DNA of 64,000 bases, from contig NZ_LLZN01000043.1 of NCBI RefSeq assembly GCF_001509795.1, forward strand, positions 8,492-72,491. Direction: 5' to 3'. The position numbers were made by a program, and so were the translations under genes. The stretch comes from Streptomyces sp. NRRL WC-3605. Its GTDB lineage: Bacteria > Actinomycetota > Actinomycetes > Streptomycetales > Streptomycetaceae. Shown piece by piece: positions 16,810-25,771 of the stretch (the first letter of the stretch is position 1; each line of letters begins with the position of its first letter). The notes beneath the pieces were generated by a model. It was not told the DNA's origin. It ran no database searches and was given only the letters and a program-made list of their open reading frames with translations.

Positions 16810-18639
16810 TCAGCTGTCCTTGCGCAGGGCGTGGGCGAGAAGGTCGAGGAAGGAACGGTTGATCAGGCTGGACTCGGCGGGCCGGAGCGGGCGCCGGGAC
16901 AGCAGCGCGGCCTGCCCGTACAGGGCCTCGGCGCTGGTGCGGGCCAGCTCGGGCTCGTCGATCGTGACGGCGGTCCGCACCAGCGGATTGAGCTGGTTGA
17001 GGATCAGCTGGGCGCGAGGGGCCTCCTGTTGCAGGGCGCCGAGGATGTCGCCCCACAGGCCGCCGTCCTGCTCCCGTGCGAGCCTCGAGCGGGTGCGCTC
17101 GTGCCGGGCCTCGCGGCTGTCGACGAGCAGGGCGGGCGCGGACGCCGGCTGGAAGGTGCGCAGCGCGACGTCGCAGTCGAACACCGCGAGGGCGTCCCGG
17201 GCGAGTGCCAGGTAGGCCGCGGCGGCCAGTTCCGTCTCCCTGTCGACCGGGTCGAGGTGCGCGGTCAGGGTCGCCGGGTCGAGGTCGGCGACGCTCACCT
17301 CGGGCCTGATCTCCGGCAGCCGGTGGGCCAGTTCGCGGTCGTAGGTGTAGCCGCCGTTGACCACGCCGAGCCCGGCGGCCGACGCGATGGCCGCGACCTG
17401 CCGGAACTCCTCCACGCTGGACGTCACGAGCACGGTGCGGTGGGTGCGGGCGAACTCGTCCAGGGTGCAGTGGCCGTCGGTGGTCTCGAACGGCAGCCAC
17501 GGCAGCAGCATCCGCAGGATCTCGTCGTCGTGCACGGCGAGCGACTTCACCGACAGGTGGTGCGCCTGGAGGAAGCGGTGCAGCAGGTCCGGGTCGCTGG
17601 CGGCGACGCGGGCGATCCAGGCGCGCAGCTTCTCGGCGAGCGCGTCACGCACGGCGGCGAGGGTGTCGTCCTCGTACAGGGCCTCGCGAGACGCCGTCGG
17701 GCGCAGGCTTTCGGCGTCGACGACGCAGCGGACGAAGAACGCCCAGTCGGGCAGGATCTCCTCCGCCTGCTCCGACAACAGCATGCCCTTGACGTGCACC
17801 CGGTGGCCGTGGCGGCGCCCGGCCGGCACCGTCTCCGGCAGTACGCAGGCGATGCCTCGCAGACCGACGGCCGGCAGGTCCAGTTCGATGGTGTCCAGCG
17901 GGGTGAAGCCGAACACCTCCTCGCCGTAGGCGGCCAGCGCGCGGGAGCGGGCCCCCGGCGTCGGGTACATCCGCGCCCAGGGCGCTGTCTCGGGGTTGAC
18001 CGGGACGGCGTTGCCCTTGCCGTCGTCGAAGGTCACCGGGTGGCGCAGCAGCGAGCCGAAGTGCTCGGCCAGCGACCGTACTTGGGCGGGCCGGGTCCAC
18101 TCGCCGGCGTCGGCGCGCGGGGTCAGCGTGACGGTGGTGCCGGGCCGGGGCCGGGCGGAGGCGGGCAGGGTGCGCACGGTGTAGCTGCCGTCGCCGCGTC
18201 CCCGCCACTCCACAGCGGGCGCGTCCGGCGTACGGGCGGACCGGCTGACCACGTGGATCTCGTCCGCGACCAGGAAGCAGGACAGCAGTCCGATGCCGAA
18301 CTGGCCGATGAAGTCACCGCGTTGCTCGGCGATGCCGTCGGCGCGTTTGCTGCTGCGGCCGATCGTGGCCAGGAAGGTGTGCACATCGGCCTCGGTGAGG
18401 CCGACGCCGTCGTCCTCGACGCGGACCACGGCGGTGTCGGCGTACAGCCGGATCCCGAAGGTGCCGGCCGGAGCGGCGGGTTCGAGGGCGTGCCGGGCGG
18501 TGAGCGCGTCCACCGCGTTCTGCATCAGTTCACGCAGGTAGACGCGGGGGCTGGAGTAGAGGTGGTGGGAGAGCAGGTCGACGAGTCCGCGCAGGTCGAC
18601 CTGGAAGGTCCGGTCGGCGGTGTTCTCGGGCAGGGTCAT
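16810..18639 (-). CDS. HSP90-family chaperone (divergent HtpG)
   Basis: A 609-residue protein with the GHKL ATP-binding domain of Hsp90 (about 1-210). ELMQNAVDAL corresponds to the ELISNASDA helix, VEDDGVGLTEADV to DxGxGM, and IGQFGIGLLSCFLVADEI to GQFGVGFYSAFLVA. The middle domain contains VHVKGMLLSEQAEEILPDWA (compare the Hsp90 VKRVFI/LLPxYLxFV region) and LRPTASREALYED (compare LNVSREMLQ). The C-terminal dimerisation part is short and divergent. It is middle gene of a three-gene operon with helical-repeat proteins on each side. It probably serves specific clients rather than being the housekeeping HtpG (inference). Confidence 0.88.
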   Translation of the reverse strand: MTLPENTADRTFQVDLRGLVDLLSHHLYSSPRVYLRELMQNAVDALTARHALEPAAPAGTFGIRLYADTAVVRVEDDGVGLTEADVHTFLATIGRSSKRADGIAEQRGDFIGQFGIGLLSCFLVADEIHVVSRSARTPDAPAVEWRGRGDGSYTVRTLPASARPRPGTTVTLTPRADAGEWTRPAQVRSLAEHFGSLLRHPVTFDDGKGNAVPVNPETAPWARMYPTPGARSRALAAYGEEVFGFTPLDTIELDLPAVGLRGIACVLPETVPAGRRHGHRVHVKGMLLSEQAEEILPDWAFFVRCVVDAESLRPTASREALYEDDTLAAVRDALAEKLRAWIARVAASDPDLLHRFLQAHHLSVKSLAVHDDEILRMLLPWLPFETTDGHCTLDEFARTHRTVLVTSSVEEFRQVAAIASAAGLGVVNGGYTYDRELAHRLPEIRPEVSVADLDPATLTAHLDPVDRETELAAAAYLALARDALAVFDCDVALRTFQPASAPALLVDSREARHERTRSRLAREQDGGLWGDILGALQQEAPRAQLILNQLNPLVRTAVTIDEPELARTSAEALYGQAALLSRRPLRPAESSLINRSFLDLLAHALRKDS

Positions 18640-18695
18640 CGGCGGTCCGGGGTGTGAGGGTGTGCGAGGGGCGACAGGCGAGGGCGAAGCGGGGC

Positions 18696-19676
18696 TCAGA
18701 AGGCCTTGCGCAGGCGCGCGTACGTCTTCTGCGGTTCCGACATGTACGCCCACGGCCACTCCGTGAACGCGCCCTCCAGCTCGCGGAAGACGTTCGAGGC
18801 CGTACTGCTTCCGGCCAGCGACAGGGCCATGGCGAAGATGTTGTAGTCGCCCTGCCAGCCCAGGCGGCGCTCGTAGGCGTGGTGCAAGATGCTGCGCTCC
18901 GCGGCCTGCCTCAGCTCCGTCCGGATCTGCGGCTGCTGCAGGCAGGCACTGTCGTCGGACTCCACCCACTCCTCGACGTACGCCATGGCGACCACGCAGC
19001 CGAGCCGGTGCCCTTCGGGCGCCTTGGCGAACGCGCTACGGGCGAACTGCAGCGCCTCGCCCGGCTCACCGCCCCAGCGGGGCTGGAGCTGGGACAGCCA
19101 TTCGAGGTGGACCTCCAGGTCGAGCGGATCGCGGCGCAGGGCGGCGTCGCGCCGGGTCTCCGCGACCGCGGAGCCGAGCGACATGCCGCGCGCGGAGGTG
19201 AGCAGGTGGCGCCACGGCGTGATCCACTCGGGACGCAGCTCGGCCGCCTCGAACAAGTGTCGCTCGGCGATGTCGAGCCGCTCGTGGAAGACCTGCCACT
19301 GCTCCCGGGTGACGTCCACGGCACGGGCGCTGGTGCGGGCGTCCCAGCCCCAGTTGACGTGCCGCGCCCCGGAGATCAGCAGGGCCAGGGCCCGGTGCTC
19401 CTTGTCCTCCTCGACGGCGCGACCGATCCAGTCCTGCACCCCGTCCAGGACCGCCAGCTGGCCGAGGACCTGATGGTCGCGGCCCAGGTCGAAGGGGGCC
19501 AGGGCGGCCTTGACCGCGGTCCAGTCACCCGCGTCGGCGGCCTCCACGACCGCCAGCACCCGTGTGTCCCCGAGGGCGCGCAGGGCGTACGTGCCGTTCT
19601 TCCTGCGCGGCGTCGGAAGAGCGTACGGATCCGCCCCCGGTCCGTCCCCGCCCCTGCCGAACATCTTGCCGAACAT
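18696..19676 (-). CDS. Hypothetical helical protein, first gene of the HSP90 operon
   Basis: A 326-residue soluble protein with no recognised catalytic motif. After a basic, flexible start (MFGKMFGRGGDGPG) it is mostly helices resembling TPR pairs, with many Trp residues (VNWGWDARTSARAV, EWITPWRHLL, RRLGWQGDYNIFA, EWPWAYMSEPQ). It may belong to the DUF4034-like group, but I cannot confirm that. ATG 19676 is set by GGGAGGG just upstream; earlier in-frame ATGs lack one. It is followed by the HSP90 gene after 56 bases on the same strand, so it likely belongs to the same chaperone module. Confidence 0.7.
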   Translation of the reverse strand: MFGKMFGRGGDGPGADPYALPTPRRKNGTYALRALGDTRVLAVVEAADAGDWTAVKAALAPFDLGRDHQVLGQLAVLDGVQDWIGRAVEEDKEHRALALLISGARHVNWGWDARTSARAVDVTREQWQVFHERLDIAERHLFEAAELRPEWITPWRHLLTSARGMSLGSAVAETRRDAALRRDPLDLEVHLEWLSQLQPRWGGEPGEALQFARSAFAKAPEGHRLGCVVAMAYVEEWVESDDSACLQQPQIRTELRQAAERSILHHAYERRLGWQGDYNIFAMALSLAGSSTASNVFRELEGAFTEWPWAYMSEPQKTYARLRKAF

Positions 19677-20014
19677 GTCGCGCCCTCCCCTGGTCCGCGT
19701 GATCATCCGGCGCATCATAGGGCGCCCCACCGACACCGGTTCCACAGGGTTTTCACATTCGGCCCCGCGAACGCTCCAGGTCGTACGAGGTGCTCCGATA
19801 CATCCGGTCGCAGCGCGCGAGAGTTCTGATCATGTGGACGCCACTCCGTACCGTGGTCTCCACGACGCCCCCGACACCGGCCTCGGGATCTGTGGCACGG
19901 CCGACAGCGCCACCGGTCGATCGTGACCAGCTCCGGGAATCACCGGGGCCGTGGTCCGCTCCGAAACCGATCAGGACGGTCGGTGGTCGTCGACCACCTA
20001 GGATGGCGAGGGTG
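19677..20014. other. Divergent intergenic region
   Basis: This 338-base stretch separates the HSP90 operon from the YrdC-like gene. It must hold both outward promoters. I see no convincing -10/-35 pair, palindrome or coding relic in it. Confidence 0.4.
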
Positions 20015-20989
20015 ATGGCAGGAACCAGTGACATCGAGAAGGCGGCCGGTGTGCTGCGCGCCGGGGGCCTCGTGGCCCTCCCGACCGAGACCGTCTACGG
20101 TCTGGGCGCCAACGCCGAGGATCCCGCCGCCGTCTCACGCATCTTCCAGGTCAAGGGGCGCCCGCCCTCGCATCCGCTGATCGTCCACATCGGCGGGGCG
20201 GAGCAGCTGGACGACTGGGTACAGGAGGTACCGGCGACGGCCCGTCTGCTGGCCGAACACTTCTGGCCGGGGCCGCTGACGCTGGTCCTGCGGCGCGGGC
20301 GCCGGGTGCCTTTGGAGGCGACCGGTGGCCTGGAGACGGTGGCCGTGCGCGTCCCCGACCACCCCGTCGCGCTCGCGCTGCTGTCGGCCTTCGGTGGCGG
20401 CGTCACGGCCCCGTCCGCGAACCGCTTCGGCTCGGTGAGCCCCACGACCGCGGACGACGTCCGGGCCGAGCTCGGCGACGCCGTCGGCTTCGTGCTGGAC
20501 GGGGGCCCGTGTGAGGTCGGTGTCGAGTCGACCATCGTCGACGCCACGGGCGAGATCCCGACCATCCTGCGGCCCGGCGGGGTGACGCGCGAGGACCTGG
20601 AAGCGGTGCTGGGGTTCCCGCTCGCTGTCCCCGCGTCCAGCGGCATCCGGGTTCCGGGCCAGCATCCGTCGCACTACGCGCCGCGTGCCCGGGTCGTCCT
20701 GGTCGAGCCGGAGAAGGTCGTCGCCGAGGCCGAGCAGGCGCAGGAACTGGGGCACCGGGTCGGCGTCTTTCTTCCTGCCGCTTTCGGAGGCGCCGAGGTG
20801 AAGGCGCACGCGGTCGTGCAGGTCCCCGGTTCGATGGCCGCCTACGCGCGAGGGCTGTACGGGTTCCTCCGCGAGCTCGACCAGCGGGGGTGCGACCTCA
20901 TCGTGGCGTCCCTGCCGGCGGAGGAGGGCCTGGGCCTGGCGATCGCCAACCGGCTCCGCCGCGCCGCGGGGCCCCGGGCCACCGTGTGA
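20015..20989 (+). CDS. L-threonylcarbamoyladenylate synthase (Sua5/YrdC/YwlC family)
   Basis: A 324-residue two-domain Sua5-type enzyme that makes threonylcarbamoyl-AMP from Thr, bicarbonate and ATP for t6A37 modification of ANN-decoding tRNAs. The YrdC domain (about 1-200) shows PTETVYGLGANAEDPAAV, KGRPPSHPLIVH, WPGPLTLVLRR and APSANRFGSVSPTTADDV. The Sua5 domain (about 225-324) contains PGQHPSHYAPRARVVLVEP. ATG 20015 is behind GCGAGG; an ATG 12 bases earlier is possible. Streptomyces usually also carries a shorter YrdC near prfA/hemK, so this two-domain form is probably an extra copy (inference). Confidence 0.9.
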   Translation: MAGTSDIEKAAGVLRAGGLVALPTETVYGLGANAEDPAAVSRIFQVKGRPPSHPLIVHIGGAEQLDDWVQEVPATARLLAEHFWPGPLTLVLRRGRRVPLEATGGLETVAVRVPDHPVALALLSAFGGGVTAPSANRFGSVSPTTADDVRAELGDAVGFVLDGGPCEVGVESTIVDATGEIPTILRPGGVTREDLEAVLGFPLAVPASSGIRVPGQHPSHYAPRARVVLVEPEKVVAEAEQAQELGHRVGVFLPAAFGGAEVKAHAVVQVPGSMAAYARGLYGFLRELDQRGCDLIVASLPAEEGLGLAIANRLRRAAGPRATV

Positions 20990-21230
20990 CCTGCGCCGAA
21001 GCCGTGCTCTGAGGTGCGGAACAGGCCCGGTCCACAGGGACCGTCGGCCACCGCCCGGCACAACGAAGGCCGATCAGCGCCCGGTCGGCCCTCATTGCCG
21101 CCCGCGTCAGTACGCCACGAGGCCTCGCCCGTCCACGGGCCGAACACCCCCCGGCGGCACCGAAAGGCCTCTCCCCCGGCCGCCCGCGGCTCGTCCGCGT
21201 CCCGCAGGCGGTTCTGGGAACCTGTGCCGG

Positions 21231-22715
21231 TTACTCGACGCCTTGAAGCTCCAAGGGGTCCCCGCCCTTGGCCGCCATGGCCGGCTCACCCTTCGGCTTG
21301 CCCGCGTCGACGGCAAGGAAGGCGACGAGTGCGGCCGCGGCAAGGAATCCGGTGGCCCACCAGTAGGCGACGGAGTAGCCGTGCACCAGTGACAGGCCGG
21401 TGAGGGAGACGGCACCTTGGTGGGAGGCGACGTAACCGGCCGTGGCGCTGGCGGCGATGGTGTTCAGCAGTGCGGTGCCGATGGACCCGCCGATCTGCTG
21501 CGATGTGTTCGTCATGGCGGACGCCACCCCGACGTCGCGGAGTTCGACCCCGTGGGTACCCAGACTGAAGGCGGGCATGAACGCGGTGCCGATACCGGCG
21601 CCCACGACGATCTCGGCCACTGCGATGTACCCGAACGACGAATCGACATCAAGCAGCGCGAGCATCAGCACACCGATACCCGACACCGCATATCCGGCGC
21701 CCATCAGCAGACCGGGGCGGACCCGGTGGGAGAGACGGGCGCCGATCTGTGTGGATCCGAGGGCCTGCGCGGCGGCCATCGGGATGAAGGCTGCTCCGCT
21801 CTGCACCGGTGAGTATCCCTTCACCAACTGGAAGTAGTAGCTGAGGAAAAGGAACATGCCGAACATGGACACGACTGACAGGGCGAGGGAGAGATAGGCG
21901 CCCGCACGGTTGCGTTCGGTGAGGACGCGCAACGGCAGCAGTGGCGATGTCACCTTGGCCGCAAGCAGGACGAAGGCCGCCAGCAGGAGAGCTGACAGGA
22001 CGAACATGCTGACGGTCACGCCGGCAGCCCAGCCGTCGCTCTCCGCCTTGGCGAAGCCGAACACCAGGGCGACGGCGCCACCGCTGGCCAGGAGAGCCCC
22101 CGGCACGTCCAGCCGGGCGCGTCCTGCGGGTATGCCCGGGTCGCGCACGACCGTCAGCACGCCGAGGATGCCGATGACCGCGATGGGCAGGTTGATGTAC
22201 AGCCCCCAGCGCCACTCGGTGTACTCGGTGAACATCCCTCCGAGCAGCAGGCCGAGGGCGCCGCCCGCAGTCGCGATGGCGCCGTAGATCCCGAAGGCTT
22301 TGGCACGCTCCCTGGCGTCGGTGAAGGCCAGGGAGATCAGCGCCAGGGCCGCGGGAGCGAGAAGCGCGGCGAAGACGCCCTGGAGGGCACGGGCAGTGAG
22401 GAGCGTGGGCAGGTTCTGCGCCGCGCCACCGAGGCCCGAGGCCAGGGCGAAGCCGAGCAGTCCGATCACGAAGACCCTCTTGCGCCCCCACAGGTCGCCC
22501 AGGCGTCCGCCCAGAATGAGCAGGCCTCCGAAGGCCAAGCCGTATGCGGTGATCACCCATTGCCGGCCGCCGTCGGTGAAGTGCAGGTCCTGCTGAGCGG
22601 ACGGCAGGGCGATGTTCATGATCGCGCCGTCCAGGAAGACCATCAACTGGGCGACCGCTATGAACAGCAGGGCCAACCAGCGCCGAGGGACGGGCTGGTG
22701 GACGTCTTGGGACAT
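21231..22715 (-). CDS. MFS drug exporter, 14-helix DHA2 family
   Basis: A 494-residue pump with 14 predicted helices. Motif A is GGRLGDLWGRKRVFV after helix 2, and the N-terminus is typical of EmrB/QacA members (LLFIAVAQLMVFLDGAIMNI, ALPSAQQDLHFTDG). The short C-terminal tail is acidic and Lys-containing. A TetR-type operator palindrome (22786-22801) lies upstream in its promoter region, and the TetR gene follows on the same strand 186 bases further upstream. This makes a classic repressor/pump pair. Confidence 0.9.
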   Translation of the reverse strand: MSQDVHQPVPRRWLALLFIAVAQLMVFLDGAIMNIALPSAQQDLHFTDGGRQWVITAYGLAFGGLLILGGRLGDLWGRKRVFVIGLLGFALASGLGGAAQNLPTLLTARALQGVFAALLAPAALALISLAFTDARERAKAFGIYGAIATAGGALGLLLGGMFTEYTEWRWGLYINLPIAVIGILGVLTVVRDPGIPAGRARLDVPGALLASGGAVALVFGFAKAESDGWAAGVTVSMFVLSALLLAAFVLLAAKVTSPLLPLRVLTERNRAGAYLSLALSVVSMFGMFLFLSYYFQLVKGYSPVQSGAAFIPMAAAQALGSTQIGARLSHRVRPGLLMGAGYAVSGIGVLMLALLDVDSSFGYIAVAEIVVGAGIGTAFMPAFSLGTHGVELRDVGVASAMTNTSQQIGGSIGTALLNTIAASATAGYVASHQGAVSLTGLSLVHGYSVAYWWATGFLAAAALVAFLAVDAGKPKGEPAMAAKGGDPLELQGVE

Positions 22716-22785
22716 GGTGTGCGTTCCTTCGGGGTGTCGTCCGGGGTGTCCGCGGAGCCAAAGGGGACCCCGCCCGCGCTTTTAT

Positions 22786-22801
22786 TATCGAGCGTTCGTT
22801 A
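22786..22801. promoter_or_regulatory. TetR operator site 1 (MFS promoter)
   Basis: TATCGAGCGTTCGTTA is an imperfect palindrome fitting TANCGANCGNTCGNTA and sits about 70 bases before the MFS start in an AT-rich promoter patch. The same consensus recurs at 25602 and, more weakly, at 23503. Confidence 0.65.
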
Positions 22802-22901
22802 AAGTAAATAGACAGAGGACAGCCCTCGCTTAGGCGAGGTCCAGCCCCGATCCTGGCGCCGGCCCCTGGCTACGGAACCAGGGAGTCAGTGAGCCGCAGG
22901 G

Positions 22902-23483
22902 TCAGCCAAGACAGTGCAGCGCAACCTCCGCAGCCCGGGTCAGCGCGGCACGATCGGGATTGATCGCTCCCATCACACGCAACCCCTGGAAGGTCATGAC
23001 GAGAAAGCCGGCGACGTCCGCCGCGCTTCGGTCGGCCGCTATCTCGCCGCGCCCCTGCGCCTCGGTGATGACTTCGTACAGCGTGAGTTCAAGCAGCTGC
23101 GTCGTCGTGCGGAGCCTCTCGGCCACTTGGGCATCGCTGTGGGCCCGCTCCATGGCCGCTCCTACGATCAGGCACGACGCCTGACCAGGACCACGGGTGA
23201 TCTCGTCGATCACCGCATCGAAAGCAGACCGAACCGTCTCCCGCGCGTCGCCACCGGAGCGCAGCATCTCGATGAACGGCAGCGCGTAGCGCCGCCGGTA
23301 CAAGTCCAATGCCGCCAGGTAGAGGCCTTCCTTGCTGCCGAAGGCCGCGTAGAGAGAGCCGCTGCCGATCTCCATGGCCTCGGCCAGATCCCGCACGGAC
23401 GTGCCGCCGTATCCGGTGTTCCGGAACACCTCCATCGCCGCGTTGATGGCGGCTTCGGTGTCGAACTCACGAGTGCGTGCCAT
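22902..23483 (-). CDS. TetR/AcrR-family repressor
   Basis: A 193-residue regulator. The N-terminal HTH reads FDTEAAINAAMEVFRNTGYG, GTSVRDLAEAMEIGSGSLYA, AFGSKEGLYLAALDLY; a helical ligand-binding domain follows (LSIL-type with CLIVGAAMERAHSD). ATG 23483 (MARTREFDTE) aligns with the family start, whereas the open frame continues 64 codons upstream without family similarity. A weaker copy of the operator lies 20 bases upstream, indicating autorepression. It sits between the MFS pump and the NTF2-like/Gfo-Idh genes. Confidence 0.9.
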   Translation of the reverse strand: MARTREFDTEAAINAAMEVFRNTGYGGTSVRDLAEAMEIGSGSLYAAFGSKEGLYLAALDLYRRRYALPFIEMLRSGGDARETVRSAFDAVIDEITRGPGQASCLIVGAAMERAHSDAQVAERLRTTTQLLELTLYEVITEAQGRGEIAADRSAADVAGFLVMTFQGLRVMGAINPDRAALTRAAEVALHCLG

Positions 23484-23502
23484 GCACAGCACGATACCTC
23501 TA

Positions 23503-23518
23503 TGAAGAACGATCGCCA
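23503..23518. promoter_or_regulatory. TetR operator site 3 (autoregulatory, weaker match)
   Basis: TGAAGAACGATCGCCA shares the ten-base core GAACGATCGC with site 2 and lies 20 bases before the TetR start. Two outer positions and one inner position deviate from the consensus. Confidence 0.45.
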
Positions 23519-23793
23519 AATAATTGCCAGACCCGAACACGGCCCGGAGAAGCCGATTCACGCGGCGCGCACCGTCGGAGGGTGCAGGCATGTCGACGTA
23601 CACGACGTTTCGATCGATACAGTACCGCTCTCTTTTTCTTGCCAGATCGTTCCAGATAAGGTTCACTGTAGGCACGGGCGTCCCACGACACGCCGAGAGC
23701 GCGGCATGCGCGCGAGACCCAGGCGGCCGCTCCAGGGCCCGAAGTCAGTGACCCGTCGCCCACGCATCGAGACGGCGACGAAGGGAAATCACC

Positions 23794-24390
23794 ATGAGAA
23801 CGCACGAACCCCGCACGTCCCCAGGTTGGCGCTCGCGCGCAGCCGGCGCAGCGGCTGTAGCCACTCTGCTGATCGGAGGGGGCGCGGGCGCCACGGCCTG
23901 GGCCTCCCAGCCGGCGTCCGCGGCTCATACCGCACCGTCCAGCGACGCGGCCGCGGTGCGGCGACTTGCCGACGTCGAGGAGATCCGGCAGGTCAAGGCG
24001 CGCTACTTCCGCTACCTGGACAGCAAGCAGTGGTCCAAGCTGGCCGCGCTCTTCACCGCCCACCCCACCATCGATGTGGGCGCCAAGTACAGCAGCGGCA
24101 AGGAACTCGCCGAGAAGACGGCTGCGCTCCTGGGTGACGCCCCCACCGCCCATCAGGGCTTCCTTCCCGAGATCCAGGTGCACGGCAACCGTGCCACGGC
24201 GATCTGGGCGATGGAGGACTACGTGAGTTTCCCGCCGGGATCCAGCTACAAGAACGGTATCCACGGCTACGGCGAGTATCACGACACCTATCAGCGGATC
24301 GACGGCCGCTGGTACATCTCCAGCACCGTGCTGTCCCGGTTCCGCGTGGACACCGTCCCCAACTGGACGCCGCCCGCCCCTCAGAAGTAG
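23794..24390 (+). CDS. Secreted NTF2/SnoaL-like protein
   Basis: A 198-residue protein with a Sec-type signal peptide (TLLIGGGAGATAWASQPASA, cleavage likely after ASA near residue 45). A SnoaL-like cone fold follows (about 55-185: EEIRQVKARYFRYLDSKQWS, KLAALFTAHPTIDVGAKYSS). SnoaL-like proteins are small hydrolases, isomerases or dehydratases, most often cytoplasmic, so the export signal is notable. GGAAA precedes ATG 23794. It is followed after 55 bases by a Gfo/Idh/MocA enzyme in the same direction and probably in the same transcript. The substrate is unknown. Confidence 0.8.
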   Translation: MRTHEPRTSPGWRSRAAGAAAVATLLIGGGAGATAWASQPASAAHTAPSSDAAAVRRLADVEEIRQVKARYFRYLDSKQWSKLAALFTAHPTIDVGAKYSSGKELAEKTAALLGDAPTAHQGFLPEIQVHGNRATAIWAMEDYVSFPPGSSYKNGIHGYGEYHDTYQRIDGRWYISSTVLSRFRVDTVPNWTPPAPQK

Positions 24391-24445
24391 TCCTCGACCG
24401 CAACCCCTCGGCCCGCGCAGGGCCGCCCACAGAAGGAATACGTAC

Positions 24446-25546
24446 ATGAGCACCATCGGTGTCGGAATCATCGGCGGCAGCCCCGGTGGCTGGGCCTCCC
24501 TCAGCCACATTCCCGCCCTCCAGGCGCTGCCGGGCTTCGAACTGCGAGCCGTCAGCACCTCGCGGCGCGAGTCAGCGGCCGCGGCCGCGCAGGAGTTCGG
24601 CGTCGCGGCGGCCTTCGACCACCACGCGGCGCTCCTGGCCCACCCGGGAGTCGACGTCGTCGTCGTGGCGGTGAAGGTCCCGCACCACCGGGAGCTGGTT
24701 TCCGCGGCGATCGACGCGGGGAAGACCGTCTACTCCGAGTGGCCACTGGCCCTGAACCTCGCGGAGGCCACCGAGCTGACCCGGCGCGCGGAGGCAGCCG
24801 GCGTGCGCACGGTCATCGGCCTCCAGGGGCGCTACCACCCCGAACTGCGCTACGCGCGGCGCCTGATAGAGGACGGCCGAATCGGCCGGGTCATCGGCAC
24901 CACCCTGGTCGGGTCCGGAATGGTGTGGAACGGGCAGACCACCAAGGCGCACACGTACTGGTTCGACGACAGCCAGGGCGCAACCCCGCTGTCCGGCGCC
25001 GCCCTTCACGCCATCGATGCGCTCAACGTCACTCTCGGGAACTTCGACCGCCTGTCGGCCGATCTGGTGCGCGGCCGCACGGAGGTGACCGTGACCGACG
25101 ACGACAACAGGGTCGTCCCGGTGACCGCCCCGGATCAGATCTCCGTGCTCGGCACCCTCGAGAACGGCGCCGCGGCCTCGGTCTTCTACCGTGGGGGCAG
25201 CTCCCGCGGCGACAACTTCCGCTGGGAGATCAACGGCACGGACGGCGACCTCGTCCTGACCGCTCCGTGGGGCAACATCCAGGTGACGGACCTCACCCTC
25301 CAGGCCGGCTTCGGCGACGCTGCGACGGTGTCCCCGCTCGCGGTCCCCGCTCAGTACTCGGCGGGTGTCCCCGACGGCCTTGTCGGCCCCGCCAGGAATG
25401 TGGCCGCGCTCTACACGCACCTGGGACGGGACCTGCGCGAGGGGACCCACACCGTTCCCGACTTCACCTACGCCGCCACCCGCCACGAGCTCATGGACGC
25501 CATCGCGCGTGCGTCCCGCGAAGGGGCTGCGCAGCGCCTCGGCTGA
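24446..25546 (+). CDS. Gfo/Idh/MocA-family NAD(P)-dependent oxidoreductase, copy 1
   Basis: A 366-residue two-domain dehydrogenase. The N-terminal Rossmann fold opens with GVGIIGGSPGGWASLSHIPA, a variant glycine loop, and includes VVVVAVKVPHHRELVSAAID and the family-diagnostic segment VYSEWPLALNLAEATEL (EKP replaced by EWP). The C-terminal GFO domain follows. These enzymes oxidise or reduce sugars, inositols or related polyols. A close paralogue lies at 33717-34841 on the other strand, about three quarters identical by eye. The substrate is unknown. Confidence 0.87.
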   Translation: MSTIGVGIIGGSPGGWASLSHIPALQALPGFELRAVSTSRRESAAAAAQEFGVAAAFDHHAALLAHPGVDVVVVAVKVPHHRELVSAAIDAGKTVYSEWPLALNLAEATELTRRAEAAGVRTVIGLQGRYHPELRYARRLIEDGRIGRVIGTTLVGSGMVWNGQTTKAHTYWFDDSQGATPLSGAALHAIDALNVTLGNFDRLSADLVRGRTEVTVTDDDNRVVPVTAPDQISVLGTLENGAAASVFYRGGSSRGDNFRWEINGTDGDLVLTAPWGNIQVTDLTLQAGFGDAATVSPLAVPAQYSAGVPDGLVGPARNVAALYTHLGRDLREGTHTVPDFTYAATRHELMDAIARASREGAAQRLG

Positions 25547-25601
25547 AAGGCGCAGGGGCTACCGCATACCTGTTCTGCTGCACGCCGATCGGCTTATTAT
25601 G

Positions 25602-25617
25602 TAGCGAACGATCGCTA
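25602..25617. promoter_or_regulatory. TetR operator site 2 in a convergent intergenic region
   Basis: TAGCGAACGATCGCTA is the best match to TANCGANCGNTCGNTA, with both outer arms intact. It lies 55 bases past the Gfo-Idh stop, between genes that converge, where no gene start is evident. AT-rich sequence flanks it as in a promoter. Confidence 0.6.
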
Positions 25618-25771
25618 TTGATTCGCTCGATCCGTACTGCTCAGGCGCCCGCGGCTGAGGACCGCGGGCGCCGGCACACAGGCGGCAGGGCAGGTCTGCG
25701 GTGTCTGGTGGCGATACGGAGTCATCCGGGCACCGTGACTCTCGGAATGACACCGCGTGGTATCACCACGC

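Noticed and set aside
13697..17215. Very long open frame on the plus strand (over 1,100 codons)
   Set aside because: It is antisense to the helical-repeat protein; its translation is low-complexity Gly/Arg/Val and matches no family, whereas the minus-strand frame has clear codon bias and helical repeats.
16795..18657. Plus-strand open frame opposite the HSP90 gene
   Set aside because: The HSP90 motifs on the minus strand settle the coding strand; the opposite frame is an artefact of GC-rich third positions.
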